Positions 46,874 to 56,042 of a stretch of DNA of 64,000 nucleotides are shown piece by piece. This DNA is from an uncultured Opitutia bacterium (lineage in GTDB: Bacteria; Verrucomicrobiota; Verrucomicrobiia; Opitutales; Opitutaceae). The notes under the pieces are model-generated. The model was not told the origin of the DNA and ran no database searches. It saw only the letters and a list, made by a program, of their open reading frames with translations. Each line of letters starts with the position of its first letter. Within the stretch, counting starts at the first letter, position 1. A program made the translations under genes and the position numbers. The stretch lies in contig CAIONS010000009.1 of the NCBI GenBank assembly GCA_903859715.1, positions 62,001-126,000 of the forward strand. Direction: 5' to 3'.

Positions 46874-48274
46874 ATGAGAATCGAACGTGATTCGATGGGC
46901 GAGATGTCGGTGCCGGATGACGCGCTGTATGGTGCCTCGACGCAGCGGGCCGTGCTGAACTTCCCGATCAGCGGCCGGCCGTTGCCGGCGGCGTTCATTC
47001 ACGGGCTGGGTCTGGTCAAACTTGCCTGCGCCCGGGCGAATGAGGAACTCGGCCGGCTGCCACCCGAAAAGAGCCGGCTGATCGAACAGGCCGCCCGCGA
47101 GATCGCCGAGGGCAAGCTCACGGCGCATTTCCCCGTCGATGTTTTCCAAACGGGTTCGGCCACCTCGACGAACACCAATGCCAACGAAGTCATTGCGAAT
47201 CGCTGCAGCCAGCTCGCCGGCCAGCCGGTTGGATCCAAGCGGCCTGTGCATCCGAATGACGACGTGAATCTCGGACAGTCGTCGAATGACGTCATCCCGA
47301 CCACCCTGCATGTCAGCGTGGCGCTGGCCCTGCACGCGCGCCTGGTGCCAGCTCTTGATCTGCTGGCCACGGCGCTGGAGAAAAAGTCCGCCGAGTTTTC
47401 CGGCGTCGTGAAGATTGGTCGCACCCACCTGATGGATGCCACGCCGCTCACACTTGGGCAGGAGTTTTCCGGTTACGCGGCGCAGGCCCGGAAGTCCGGC
47501 GCGCGGGTGCAACGCGCGGTGGCGGCGCTGGGGGAGCTGGCGATTGGCGGCACGGCCGTCGGTACCGGTCTGAATGCCCATCCTGAGTTTGCCGGCCGGG
47601 TTTGCCGCATTCTCAGTGCTGAGACGAGTCTCTCGTTCCGCGAGGCGGCCAATCACTTCGAGGCGCAGGGCGCACGGGACGACTGTGTTGAGGTGGCGGG
47701 CCAGCTCGCGACGATCGCGGCGAGCCTGACCAAAATCGCCAACGATCTCCGCTGGCTGGGCTCCGGCCCGCGCGCCGGCCTCGGCGAGCTGCGGCTCCCG
47801 GCGACCCAGCCGGGCTCCTCTATCATGCCCGGCAAGGTCAACCCGGTGATGAGCGAAATGCTCGTGCAGGCATGTCTCTATGCGCAGGGTCTCGCGCAAA
47901 CGGTCGTGCAATGCGGCCGGGATGGGCACTTCGAGCTTAACGTCACGCTGCCGCTGATGGCGCACTGTCTGCACGAGGCGATCCATGTTTTGTCCAACGG
48001 CGCCCGGATTTTTGCCGAGCGCTGTGTCGCCGGCTTGGAGGCCGACGCTGTCCGCTGCCGCGAACTGGTGGACCGCTCGCTCATGCTGGTGACCGCGCTC
48101 AATCCCTACATTGGTTACGATCAGGCGGCGGCGGTGGCCAAGGAGGCGTTTGCCACGGGCCGGACGCTTCGCGAAATCGTCCTCGCGAAAAAACTCATGG
48201 ATGCCGCCACGCTGGACCGTGCGCTTGATCACTTGGCCATGACCCAACCCGGGGCCAGTGCGCCGGGCGAGTAG
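46874..48274 (+). CDS. fumC: Class II fumarate hydratase
   Basis: 466 residues. The superfamily signature is GSSIMPGKVNPVMSE. Other active-site blocks are GSATSTNTNANEVIANR, HPNDDVNLGQSSNDVIPT and IGRTHLMDATPLTLGQEFSGY. The HPNDDVNxGQSSND form is specific to fumarases rather than aspartase or argininosuccinate lyase. It hydrates fumarate to malate in the citric acid cycle without an iron-sulphur cluster. An AAGGTGG ribosome binding site precedes the ATG. It is convergent with the class I fumarase gene, with only 21 bp between the stops. Confidence 0.95.
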   Translation: MRIERDSMGEMSVPDDALYGASTQRAVLNFPISGRPLPAAFIHGLGLVKLACARANEELGRLPPEKSRLIEQAAREIAEGKLTAHFPVDVFQTGSATSTNTNANEVIANRCSQLAGQPVGSKRPVHPNDDVNLGQSSNDVIPTTLHVSVALALHARLVPALDLLATALEKKSAEFSGVVKIGRTHLMDATPLTLGQEFSGYAAQARKSGARVQRAVAALGELAIGGTAVGTGLNAHPEFAGRVCRILSAETSLSFREAANHFEAQGARDDCVEVAGQLATIAASLTKIANDLRWLGSGPRAGLGELRLPATQPGSSIMPGKVNPVMSEMLVQACLYAQGLAQTVVQCGRDGHFELNVTLPLMAHCLHEAIHVLSNGARIFAERCVAGLEADAVRCRELVDRSLMLVTALNPYIGYDQAAAVAKEAFATGRTLREIVLAKKLMDAATLDRALDHLAMTQPGASAPGE

Positions 48275-48295
48275 GCCTTTCCGTGGCGGGAAGGA

Positions 48296-49939
48296 TTATT
48301 TCTTCGCCGGCAGGCAGGCGCCGCAGCCGTTCACGAAGAAGTCATTGCCCTTGTCGTCGACGAGGATGAACGCCGGAAAATCCTGCACTTCGATTTTCCA
48401 CACGGCTTCCATGCCGAGTTCGGGATATTCCAGCACTTCGACTTTCTTGATGTTCTCCTTGGCGAGGATCGCGGCCGGGCCACCAATGCTGCCGAGGTAA
48501 AAACCGCCGTGCTGCTTGCAGGCATTCGTCACCTGCGGGCTGCGATTGCCCTTCGCGAGCATGATCATCGAACCGCCGAGGGCCTGAAACTGATCGACGT
48601 AACTGTCCATGCGGCCGGCGGTGGTCGGCCCAAACGAACCCGAGGCATAGCCCTTGGGCGTCTTGGCCGGGCCGGCGTAATAAACCGGATGATCCTTGAA
48701 ATACTGCGGTAGCCCTTGGCCGGCATCGACGCGCTCTTTCAGTTTCGCATGGGCGATATCGCGGGCGACGATCATCGGGCCGCTCAAAGAGAGCCGCGTG
48801 GTAACCGGATATTTTGCCAGCTCGGCCCGGATCTCTGTCATCGGGCGGTTGAGGTCGAGCTTGACGATGTTGTCGTCCTTGAGAGTCCGTTGCGCCGCCG
48901 GGATGAACCGGCCGGGATTCGTTTCAAGCTTCTCCAGGAAGATCCCGTCCTTCGTGATCTTTGCCTTGATGTTGCGGTCGGCGGAACATGAGACGCCGAG
49001 CCCCACCGGACAGCTGGCACCGTGGCGTGGCAACCGGACGACCCGGACATCGAGGGCGAAATATTTCCCACCAAATTGCGCGCCGATGCCGCTCTGTTGG
49101 GCGATGGCCAGGATTTTTTGCTCCATTGCCGGGTCGCGGAACGCGCGGCCGTGGGCATTGCCAGTGGTGGGCAGCGCGTCGAGATATTTGGTCGAGGCAA
49201 TCTTGACCGTCTTCAGGCAGGCCTCGGCGCTGGTGCCACCGATTACGAAGACGAGATGATAGGGCGGGCAGGCTGCCGTGCCGAGGTAGGAGAGCTTGTC
49301 GGTAACAAATTTCTCAAAGCTCTTCGGATTCAGGAGTGCCTTGGTCTCCTGAAAGAGAAAGGTCTTGTTCGCCGAGCCTCCGCCCTTGGCGACAAAGAGG
49401 AATTCATACTTCGCCCCTTCGGTGGCATAGAGATCGATCTGGGCGGGCAGATTGGTGCCGGTGTTGGTCTCCTGCCAGAGGTCGAGTGGCGCGGTCTGCG
49501 AATAGCGGAGGTTTTCCCTGGTGTAGCACTCGTAGATGCCGCGCGAGATTGCCTCGGCATCGTTGGCGCCGGTCCAGACCTGCTGGCCCTTCTTGCCCAT
49601 GACGATCGCCGTTCCCGTGTCCTGACAAAAAGGCAGGATGCCCTCGGCGGCGATCTCGGCATTTTTCAACAGCGTGAGGGCGACATAGCGATCGTTGGTC
49701 GAGGCTTCGGGATCGTCGAAAATGGCGGCGACCTGCTGGAGATGCCGGGTGCGGAGCAGGAACGAGCAGTCGCGCATGGCCTGCTGCGCGAGAAAAGCGA
49801 GTGCCTCGGGCTCGACCTTCAGGATGTCCCTGCCTTCAAAGGTCGTGGTGCTGACGCCTTCCTTGGAAAGCAGGCGGTATTCGGTCTCGTCGGCCCCAAG
49901 GGGAAACGGATCCTGATAGACAAAGGGCGGAACGGGCAT
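48296..49939 (-). CDS. fumA: Class I fumarate hydratase, iron-sulphur dependent
   Basis: 547 residues, the single-chain bacterial form with alpha and beta halves fused. The N-terminal half has [20 protein letters not shown] and cysteines in [19 protein letters not shown] and [17 protein letters not shown], likely ligands of the [4Fe-4S] cluster. The C-terminal half has [17 protein letters not shown] and ends with FVNGCGACL. The enzyme does the same reaction as FumC but is oxygen sensitive. Side-by-side class I and class II genes would allow a swap with oxygen or iron supply. The start is ATG at 49939. Confidence 0.94.
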   Translation of the reverse strand: MPVPPFVYQDPFPLGADETEYRLLSKEGVSTTTFEGRDILKVEPEALAFLAQQAMRDCSFLLRTRHLQQVAAIFDDPEASTNDRYVALTLLKNAEIAAEGILPFCQDTGTAIVMGKKGQQVWTGANDAEAISRGIYECYTRENLRYSQTAPLDLWQETNTGTNLPAQIDLYATEGAKYEFLFVAKGGGSANKTFLFQETKALLNPKSFEKFVTDKLSYLGTAACPPYHLVFVIGGTSAEACLKTVKIASTKYLDALPTTGNAHGRAFRDPAMEQKILAIAQQSGIGAQFGGKYFALDVRVVRLPRHGASCPVGLGVSCSADRNIKAKITKDGIFLEKLETNPGRFIPAAQRTLKDDNIVKLDLNRPMTEIRAELAKYPVTTRLSLSGPMIVARDIAHAKLKERVDAGQGLPQYFKDHPVYYAGPAKTPKGYASGSFGPTTAGRMDSYVDQFQALGGSMIMLAKGNRSPQVTNACKQHGGFYLGSIGGPAAILAKENIKKVEVLEYPELGMEAVWKIEVQDFPAFILVDDKGNDFFVNGCGACLPAKK

Positions 49940-49987
49940 GGCCGGGAAAATTGCGCGGGTTTCCGTGCAAGTAAAGGTGCTGCCGCG

Positions 49988-51238
49988 CTATTTCCCGGCC
50001 ATGGTCCGCACGATGCCGCGGAAGCGGGGCAGGTCGGCGGGCGTCACCACTTCCCCCGGTTCGCGCGCCCATCCGGTCGAGCCCGGCCAGGTGCCGCGGA
50101 CCAGGAAATTTTCCTGGGCGGCCTGCATGCCGGCGACGTTGATGTAGTCCTTCTGCTCCTTTTCGTCGCGCACGTGGGTCACCAATGGCGCGGGAAACGC
50201 TGAAATGCGTCCGCTGGAAACATGCGCGAGGTCGTTCAGCGCGACAAACGGCCGGGTGTCCGTCAGCAGGGTGGCGGGCCGCTCACTTTCGCCACGCAGG
50301 TAGCGGTAGTAGTCGAGATGGTTTTCCGCCAGGCCGTCGAATTCGCCGAGCGGGATGCGCTCGATGCGTCCGTCGGTCCAGCGGATCTCGGCGTGCTGGC
50401 CGACGATGTAGCGCAGCGTGGCCTTGTCGCAGATGATGGTTTCGGCATGTGTGCTTGCCCCGGTGCACGCGTGGGACAGCGCAAACCGCATGGTCACGCC
50501 CGACGTGGTGTCGGCCTCCACAAAGAACGTGTCCGCACCCTCAATGGCGTGCGCCCGATAAAGTTCGGCGCGCACGGCGGCGGGCTGGGCCCAACTGTAC
50601 AGCTCGGAGCCGCCGACCCAGAACAGCAGATTGTGCACAAAGTGCGCGTTGGCGTTGCCGAAGCAGGAGTCGAGCACGACACGGTCGTCCATCATGAGCC
50701 GGCCCGCCCAGCTGTTGCGGCGGAAATAGTCGGCCGGACGGGGCCAGAGGGCCATGAGCGTGGCGCCGCGCACCGGGCCGAATTCCCCCGCGAGCAGGCG
50801 CTGCTTCAGCGCCAGCCGCGGCTTCTCGATGATGAAATTGAAACCGACGAGGGACGATTTCCGGGCCAGCCGGTCGCGTGTGATCATCTCCTCCAGCTCG
50901 ACGTGATCGAGGGTGGGGGGTTTCTCAAGATAGACCGGCAGGCCGAGTTCGACGCCGGCGCGGTGCATCTCGGCATGAAGCTGGATCGGCGTGGGCACGA
51001 CAAGCAGGTCGAGCTGCGCATGGCAGGCGGCGAGCATCGTCCGGTAGTCCGGAAACACGCTCACGCCGCGCGCGGGGAATTTCCATGTCGCCTGCTGCGC
51101 GGCAAAATCCGCGGCCTGCGGGTCGCAGGTGCAGATGAGCCGGGCCTGCCCGCGCTCTTCCAGCCGGGCCACCGTGCTGTGGTGCCAGCCGGCGAATCCG
51201 CCCATGCCGACGATGCCGATGCGGATGGGGGGCTTCAC
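49988..51238 (-). CDS. Gfo/Idh/MocA family oxidoreductase
   Basis: 416 residues. The Rossmann part starts RIGIVGMGGFAGWHHSTV (GxGxxG-type) and includes LLVVPTPIQLHAEMHRAGVELGLPVYLEKPP, the EKP motif of the family. The C-terminal domain is the usual beta-sheet with SCFGNANAHFVHNLLFWVGG, where DSCF.N.H replaces the common DxxxH. These enzymes oxidise or reduce sugars or sugar derivatives with NAD(P). The start is GTG at 51238, overlapping the stop of the kdsD-like gene as GTGA, so the two are co-translated. Confidence 0.88.
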   Translation of the reverse strand: MKPPIRIGIVGMGGFAGWHHSTVARLEERGQARLICTCDPQAADFAAQQATWKFPARGVSVFPDYRTMLAACHAQLDLLVVPTPIQLHAEMHRAGVELGLPVYLEKPPTLDHVELEEMITRDRLARKSSLVGFNFIIEKPRLALKQRLLAGEFGPVRGATLMALWPRPADYFRRNSWAGRLMMDDRVVLDSCFGNANAHFVHNLLFWVGGSELYSWAQPAAVRAELYRAHAIEGADTFFVEADTTSGVTMRFALSHACTGASTHAETIICDKATLRYIVGQHAEIRWTDGRIERIPLGEFDGLAENHLDYYRYLRGESERPATLLTDTRPFVALNDLAHVSSGRISAFPAPLVTHVRDEKEQKDYINVAGMQAAQENFLVRGTWPGSTGWAREPGEVVTPADLPRFRGIVRTMAGK

Positions 51239-52221
51239 ACGATTTTCAATTTGGGTAGATCCTGGCCGTCGATCAATCCGACCGGCTGACCGCGTGGGTT
51301 GACGACAATCAGGTCGTCGATCTTATAGGCCTCGAACAGGCGGAGCGCATCCACGCCGAGCGCATCGTCCCGGACGGTCTTCGGGCTGCGCGTCATGAAG
51401 GTGGCGACGGGCTGGCGTAGAAAGTCCGGCCCGGTGAGTGCGCTGCGACGGAAATCGCCGTCGGTCAGGATGCCGGTGAGTTTGCCGGTCTTGGGGCTCA
51501 CCAGGGCGATGCTGCCGGACTTGGCGCGGGTCATCTCCAGGATGGCCTCCTGCGTGGTGACCGTGTCGGGCGCGACCGGGAGGCGGTCGGCAGTGCGCAT
51601 GATGTCCCGGACCTTGAGAAGCAGCGCGCCAATGTTTCCCGCCGGATGGTACTTCGCGAAATCGTCCCGCGTCAGGCCCCGTGCCTGAAGGAGCACCATG
51701 GCGAGCGCGTCGCCGAGGGCGAGGGCGGCGGTTGTGCTCGAGGTCGGTGCCAGCTCCAGTGGGCAGGCTTCACGGGGAACGCGGTAGAGCAGGTGGAAGT
51801 CGGCGTTCCTGGCGAGGTCGGAGTCGGCGTGGCTGGTGAAGGCGACCAGCTTGACGCCGAAGCGCTTCAGCACGGGCACCAGCCGGACGATTTCCTCGGT
51901 CTGGCCGCTGTTGCTGAGCAGGATGGCCAGGTCGCCCTCGGCACATAGGCCGAGATCGCCGTGCAGTGCCTGCGTGGCATCGAGGAAACACGAGGAGACG
52001 CCCGTACTGTTGAATGTGCCGGTGAGCTTTTCGGCGATGTGGGCGGACTTGCCGACGCCGGAGAAGATGAGCTTGTGGCCGCCCTGCACGACGGCCTCGA
52101 TCGCCCGGGCAGTGGCCACAAACTCGGCACCCAGGCTCTTCGCCGTGTCAGCGAGCGCCGCGGATTCGATCCGGATGCACGCGCGGGCACGGGCGAGGGC
52201 GGATTTCGATTGCAGGGCCAT
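51235..52221 (-). CDS. kdsD: KpsF/GutQ/KdsD family arabinose-5-phosphate isomerase
   Basis: 328 residues. The SIS domain has FSGVGKSAHIAEKLTGTFNSTGVSSCFLDATQALHGDLG and LSNSGQTEEIVRLVPVLKRFG. Two CBS domains follow (about residues 205-325), the last with KIDDLIVVNPRGQPVGLIDGQDLPKL. The enzyme converts ribulose 5-phosphate to arabinose 5-phosphate, the precursor of the lipopolysaccharide sugar Kdo. The Gfo/Idh/MocA gene is coupled to its end. No kdsA or kdsB is seen in the window. Confidence 0.93.
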   Translation of the reverse strand: MALQSKSALARARACIRIESAALADTAKSLGAEFVATARAIEAVVQGGHKLIFSGVGKSAHIAEKLTGTFNSTGVSSCFLDATQALHGDLGLCAEGDLAILLSNSGQTEEIVRLVPVLKRFGVKLVAFTSHADSDLARNADFHLLYRVPREACPLELAPTSSTTAALALGDALAMVLLQARGLTRDDFAKYHPAGNIGALLLKVRDIMRTADRLPVAPDTVTTQEAILEMTRAKSGSIALVSPKTGKLTGILTDGDFRRSALTGPDFLRQPVATFMTRSPKTVRDDALGVDALRLFEAYKIDDLIVVNPRGQPVGLIDGQDLPKLKIV

Positions 52222-52298
52222 TTAGAGTTTGAGTCGCAGGGACAGAGTGCGGAATTTATGGTGAACTATTTCACGTTCAATCCCATTCCCCGCCTGAG

Positions 52299-53183
52299 AT
52301 GCGAAAACGCCTGAACATTCCCGCCCTGTTTGCGCTGGGGGCGCTCCTGCTGGCGGCAGGCTGCGAGCGGGGCGAGAGCCTGACGTTTTCCTCGGAGACC
52401 GATGAAGCCGACTACCGCCAGGGGCAGCAGCTGTCGAAACAGGGGCGGAACCAGGAGGCGCTCAACGCCTATCTCAAAGTCATCGCCAAGCGCGACGAGA
52501 CGGCGCCCGAGTCCCACCTGGAGGCGGGTCTCATCCTGCTGCGTCACGTCAAGGACCCCATCGCGGCGATCTATCATTTTCGCAAGTACCTCGAGCTGCA
52601 GCCGAACTCCCGGCAGGCGGTCTATGTGCTCGGGCTGATTGATACCGCGAAGCGCGAGTTCGCTCGCACCCTGCCGGCGGCGCCCTTGGAAAGCCAGGCG
52701 GAGCGGCTGGAGACCCAGGACCAGATTGACCGGCTCCTGCGCGAAAACGACCAACTCAAGGCCGAACTGACCGCCGTTCATGCCGGCGTGGCGGCGGCGC
52801 CGGTTCGTACCCGGGCCGCGGTGGATCCGGCCGGTTCGTCGGACACTCCGATGATCTCGATCACGCCGTCCACGCCCGATCCGGTGCCGGCACCGGCGGC
52901 CGACGACTCGCCCATCACCTATGCGCCGGTGGAAGCCGCTCCGGTGGAGGCACCCCCGACGACGCAGCGCGCGACCTTGTCATCCGCCACGCGTTCGGCG
53001 CCGACCAAACCTTCCGCCGGTGCGGGCCGCCGGCATACCGTGACCAAGGGCGACACGCTTTTCAGCCTGGCGCAGAAATACTATGGCAGCCGCTCCAAGT
53101 GGCGCGATATTTTTGAGGCAAATCGCGATGTGCTGCCGAGCCAGAACTCGCTCCGGCTGGGCATGGAACTGAGGATTCCCTGA
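52299..53183 (+). CDS. Lipoprotein with TPR-like and LysM domains
   Basis: 294 residues. The lipobox is LLLAAGC with Cys22. Residues 33-125 are TPR-like (ADYRQGQQLSKQGRNQEALNAYLKV). A coiled coil (EAERLETQDQ region) and a Pro/Ala-rich linker follow. The C-terminal LysM domain (RHTVTKGDTLFSLAQKYYGSRSKWRDIFEANRD) binds peptidoglycan or chitin. It should sit on the periplasmic face of a membrane and reach the wall. It is followed by the aminotransferase gene after 3 bp, and is divergent from kdsD. Confidence 0.88.
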   Translation: MRKRLNIPALFALGALLLAAGCERGESLTFSSETDEADYRQGQQLSKQGRNQEALNAYLKVIAKRDETAPESHLEAGLILLRHVKDPIAAIYHFRKYLELQPNSRQAVYVLGLIDTAKREFARTLPAAPLESQAERLETQDQIDRLLRENDQLKAELTAVHAGVAAAPVRTRAAVDPAGSSDTPMISITPSTPDPVPAPAADDSPITYAPVEAAPVEAPPTTQRATLSSATRSAPTKPSAGAGRRHTVTKGDTLFSLAQKYYGSRSKWRDIFEANRDVLPSQNSLRLGMELRIP

Positions 53184-53186
53184 GTC

Positions 53187-54341
53187 ATGCCGCGGACCTC
53201 GAAGCGCACCGCCATCTTCACCGAGTCGCTGATCCGTGAAATGTCACGCGTCGCGCAGCAGCACGGCGCCATCAACCTCGCCCAGGGATTTCCGGACTGG
53301 GATCCGCCTGCAGCGCTCATCCAGGCGGCCAAGGATGCGATGGATGCCGGCCGTCACCAGTATGCCGTCACGTGGGGCGCGCCGGAACTTCGGGCCGCTC
53401 TGGGGAGCAAGCTCACGCGTTTCATGGCCGTGCCGGTGGACGCGGACCGTGAACTCGTCGTCACCTGCGGTGCCACGGAGGCGATGATGGTGGCCATGAT
53501 GACCGTGTGTGATCCGGGCGACCGGGTCGGGCTGTTCACGCCCTTCTACGAGAACTACAATGCCGATGCCATCCTGACGGGCGCGCAGGCGGTGCACGTG
53601 CCGTTGCATCCGCCGCATTACAAATTCGATCCGGCCGAGTTGCGCCGGGTATTTGCCAGCGGGCTGAAGGCCTTTGTGCTCTGCAACCCGTCGAATCCTT
53701 GCGGCCGGGTGTTCACGCGGGAGGAACTGCTCCAGATCGCGGCGCTGGCGGAGGAGTTTGATGTGTTCGTGCTGACCGACGAGGTCTATGAGCACATTGT
53801 TTTTGCGCCGCACCGACACACCTATTTTTCGACGCTGCCGGGCATGGCGAAACGGACCCTGATGTGTTCGTCACTCTCCAAGACGTTTTCGATCACGGGC
53901 TGGCGGCTTGGCTACGTGCACGCCGCGCCGGAGATCATCGCACAGGCGCGGAAGGTCCACGATTTCCTCACCGTCGGCGCGGCTGCGCCGCTGCAGCACG
54001 CAGTGGTGACGGCGCTCAATTTCCCCGTGAGCTACTATGGCGAACTCGCCGCCAAGTACGCGCACTCCCGCGATATTCTGCTCAGCTACCTCGACCGCAC
54101 CGGGCTCAGCTACACGCGGCCGGAAGGGGCTTACTTTGTCATGGTCGACATTTCCGGCTTTGGCTTTGCGAGCGACGTGGAGTTTGCGCACTGGATGGCG
54201 AAGGAGATCGGGGTCGCGCCGGTGCCCGGCTCGAGTTTTTTTGCGCCCGGCGAAAACCGTTATATGCGGCTGAACTTTGCCAAGCGCCCGGAGACGCTGC
54301 ATGCGGCCGGTGAGCGGCTGCTCAAGTTGAAGCGCGGATAG
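53187..54341 (+). CDS. Class I/II pyridoxal-phosphate aminotransferase
   Basis: 384 residues. The fold-type I signature is CSSLSKTFSITGWRLGY, with Lys in SLSKTF binding PLP. INLAQGFPDWDPP at the N-terminus, NPSNPCGRVF and the C-terminal RLNFAKRPETL (substrate Arg in the RxNF type) are present. The INLAQGFPD form is typical of kynurenine/methionine aminotransferases (YbdL/KAT group). It moves amino groups from methionine or aromatic amino acids to 2-oxo acids. It begins 3 bp after the LysM lipoprotein stop. Confidence 0.9.
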   Translation: MPRTSKRTAIFTESLIREMSRVAQQHGAINLAQGFPDWDPPAALIQAAKDAMDAGRHQYAVTWGAPELRAALGSKLTRFMAVPVDADRELVVTCGATEAMMVAMMTVCDPGDRVGLFTPFYENYNADAILTGAQAVHVPLHPPHYKFDPAELRRVFASGLKAFVLCNPSNPCGRVFTREELLQIAALAEEFDVFVLTDEVYEHIVFAPHRHTYFSTLPGMAKRTLMCSSLSKTFSITGWRLGYVHAAPEIIAQARKVHDFLTVGAAAPLQHAVVTALNFPVSYYGELAAKYAHSRDILLSYLDRTGLSYTRPEGAYFVMVDISGFGFASDVEFAHWMAKEIGVAPVPGSSFFAPGENRYMRLNFAKRPETLHAAGERLLKLKRG

Positions 54342-54348
54342 TCGGCGG

Positions 54349-54434
54349 TTAAACGCGAAGAGGCGAAGGCCGATCGCGAAGAAAACCCGTTCTAATTTTG
54401 CGCGACCTCAGCAACTTCGCGTCTTCGCGCTTAA
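54349..54434. repeat. Inverted repeat with CGCGAAG arms
   Basis: TTAAACGCGAAGAGGCGAAG at 54349-54368 faces CTTCGCGTCTTCGCGCTTAA at 54415-54434 (18 of 20 pairs) across 46 bp, just after the aminotransferase stop. It belongs to the same style of elements as 17858 and 58521. Confidence 0.85.
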
Positions 54435-54443
54435 TCCGCTGGA

Positions 54444-54584
54444 TCAGCGGCTCAAGGCAGCCCGAAGTTCCCGGGCCTCAACCAGCAACTCTTGTGCTGC
54501 GGCCAGGGCATCACCTGCAGGTAATGCGGCAGTAACCGGAGCATCATGCGCCAGGAAGAGCAGGATGATGCCGGGGTTGATCAT
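54444..54584 (-). CDS. Possible 46-residue small protein, or shifted tail of the PH-domain gene
   Basis: The ATG at 54584 opens MINPGIILLFLAHDAPVTAA, then AALPAGDALAAAQELLVEARELRAALSR. The second half is an amphipathic Ala/Leu/Glu helix much like the C-terminal helix of the neighbouring PH-domain protein (ELAAALREVAHELRETRLAW). It overlaps the end of the frameshifted PH gene by 41 bp in another frame. More likely it is the true end of that gene after a second 1-bp shift near 54548, giving a linker HHPALPG-HDAPVTAA. Confidence 0.35.
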   Translation of the reverse strand: MINPGIILLFLAHDAPVTAALPAGDALAAAQELLVEARELRAALSR

Positions 54585-55355
54585 CGGAGTCGCCGAGGCC
54601 GGTCTCGCGGAATTTGCGCAGCCGGTCTAGGATGAGGTCGCGGATCTCGGACGCGTTGTCGACGCTGTGGAAGACGCCGGTATGCAGGGAGTCATGGCCC
54701 TGTTCCCGGGAGCGACTGTCGCTGCCGCCCGCCGACTGGACCCGCAGATCGGCGATGCCGAGCAGGCGCTGGAGCGGGCCCTGCTGGACCTCGACCTGCT
54801 GCAGGTTGGCGAAGCTCATCGTGGATTCCTGCAGACGAAGGAGACCCGTGCGGATGCGTAGGCTGCGGTCCGTGACGATGTACCAGTGCAGTTCGTACTC
54901 GAGCCGTAGCGCGACGAACGTCACGGGCAGCTGCCCCCGAACTCGAACACTTCGATCACGGGAATGGCCCACCACGGGGTATGCTGCGCAACCATCTTTA
55001 GGTCCTGACGGGTCAATCCCGGCGCACGCCGGGATTTGGCCTTGGGTGGGTCCGCCGGAGGACCCATTTTCAGGATGGGAATGGGCAGTGGTGCCACGGG
55101 TGCGGTCGAGGCCGCCGTCCCGGGATCCATCCGGGTGATTTCGATCTCGTGCTTGAACCAGCCCAGAAAGGAGAGGGAAACCGCGATGCCGATGATGGCG
55201 CCGGCCTGGGTCAGTCCCCAGCGCAACAGCCGCAGCCGGTAATAATTTTTTCCGGCGCGGAAAATACGGACGGAGTCCGGCGCGCCGAGCGGCGCCTCGG
55301 GCGCGGGAGGGACCCGCGCATAGTGCAGCACGCGCTGGCGCAGCCACTCAGCCAT
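54544..55355 (-). pseudogene. PH-domain (bPH2/YdbS-like) membrane protein, frameshifted
   Basis: The ATG at 55355 opens MAEWLRQRVLHYARVPPAPE. After a hydrophobic segment (RWGLTQAGAIIGIAVSLSFL) and PVIEVFEFGG, the frame ends at a TGA near 54920. In the next frame the protein continues as QLPVTFVALRLEYELHWYIV, then TDRSLRIRTGLLRLQESTMSFANLQQVEVQQGPLQ, the bacterial PH domain. The break falls in a run of five G at about 54930-54935 (six, or three, would keep the frame). It overlaps the first PH-domain gene by 8 bp, so both were one operon. A second indel near 54548 is likely. Confidence 0.75.
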
Positions 55356-55917
55356 GGGGTGACTCCGGCGCGGCCGGATGGCGGGCTTGCCAGGCGAGCC
55401 GGGTTTCGCGCAGTTCGTGCGCCACTTCGCGCAAGGCGGCCGCGAGTTCAGTGTTCGGCGCGTTGCCGGCCGGAGCCGGGACAGCTGCGGCATGCGCCGG
55501 GTCTTTCACGCCGCGCATCCGCGCGTAGAGAAAATCGCGCACGGCCTCGAATTCCTTCAGGCCCTCCAGCGTCATTTCAGCGCCGGAGCTGCCACTCGCC
55601 GTCTGGATGAGCACCTTGGCCAGGCCCAGCCAACGCTCGACGATATTGGAGCGCAGGTGGATGTCCTGGATGCGTGCGTAGTGGATGATGATCTCGCGAC
55701 GGAACAGGATGCCCCAGCTCATCGAGATGCCCTCGGCCGTGAACTTGTACCGCAGGGTGTGGTACCGAAAATACATCGGCAGCACGAGAAACGGAAACAG
55801 CAGCGGGATGACGAAGCAGTTGAGGAGATAGTAAGTCCAGAGGCTCGAATGCGGCCGCTCGATCGCGAGGATCGCGGCTTCGTCAGGCGGAAGGGCCGGG
55901 GAAAGAGACGAATCCAT
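55348..55917 (-). CDS. PH-domain (bPH2/YdbS-like) membrane protein
   Basis: 189 residues from the ATG at 55917. Two close hydrophobic helices (YYLLNCFVIPLLFPFLVLPMYF) precede the bacterial PH domain (YHTLRYKFTAEGISMSWGILF, then REIIIHYARIQDIHLRSNIVERWLGLAKVLIQTASG). The C-terminal helix ends the protein. YdbS/YdbT-type proteins lie in the membrane and often come in pairs; their function is unknown, with a role in stress or bacteriocin resistance reported in Bacillus. Its partner gene downstream is damaged. The start ATG is 11 bp before the end of the truncated aminotransferase. Confidence 0.82.
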   Translation of the reverse strand: MDSSLSPALPPDEAAILAIERPHSSLWTYYLLNCFVIPLLFPFLVLPMYFRYHTLRYKFTAEGISMSWGILFRREIIIHYARIQDIHLRSNIVERWLGLAKVLIQTASGSSGAEMTLEGLKEFEAVRDFLYARMRGVKDPAHAAAVPAPAGNAPNTELAAALREVAHELRETRLAWQARHPAAPESPHG

Positions 55918-55928
55918 CGCGGATCCTG

Positions 55929-56042
55929 CTAGAGGGCGGCAATGGCCTCGTCGAGAACGGCGAGAAGGAAATCGGCATCGGCCTGCGTGATGTTCATCGG
56001 CGGAGCGAACCGGATTGTCTGGCCCCAGAGGCCGCCCTTGCC
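55929..56042 (-). pseudogene. Class III aminotransferase, last 38 residues
   Basis: Reading the minus strand: GKGGLWGQTIRFAPPMNITQ, then ADADFLLAVLDEAIAAL and TAG at 55929-55931. This is the C-terminus of class III (ornithine/GABA-type) PLP aminotransferases, which end G(K)GG.W.N.IR..PP..I...D...A...L..A. All upstream sequence is lost at about 56042, where a plus-strand amidohydrolase fragment starts. It would be the first member of, or follow directly before, the PH operon on the minus strand (11 bp to the PH ATG). Confidence 0.8.

Noticed and set aside
32826-56042. A single large inversion linking the breaks at 32.8 and 56.0 kb
   Set aside because: Reversing the segment joins the wrong gene ends: neither the kinase nor the carbamoylase nor the aminotransferase is restored.
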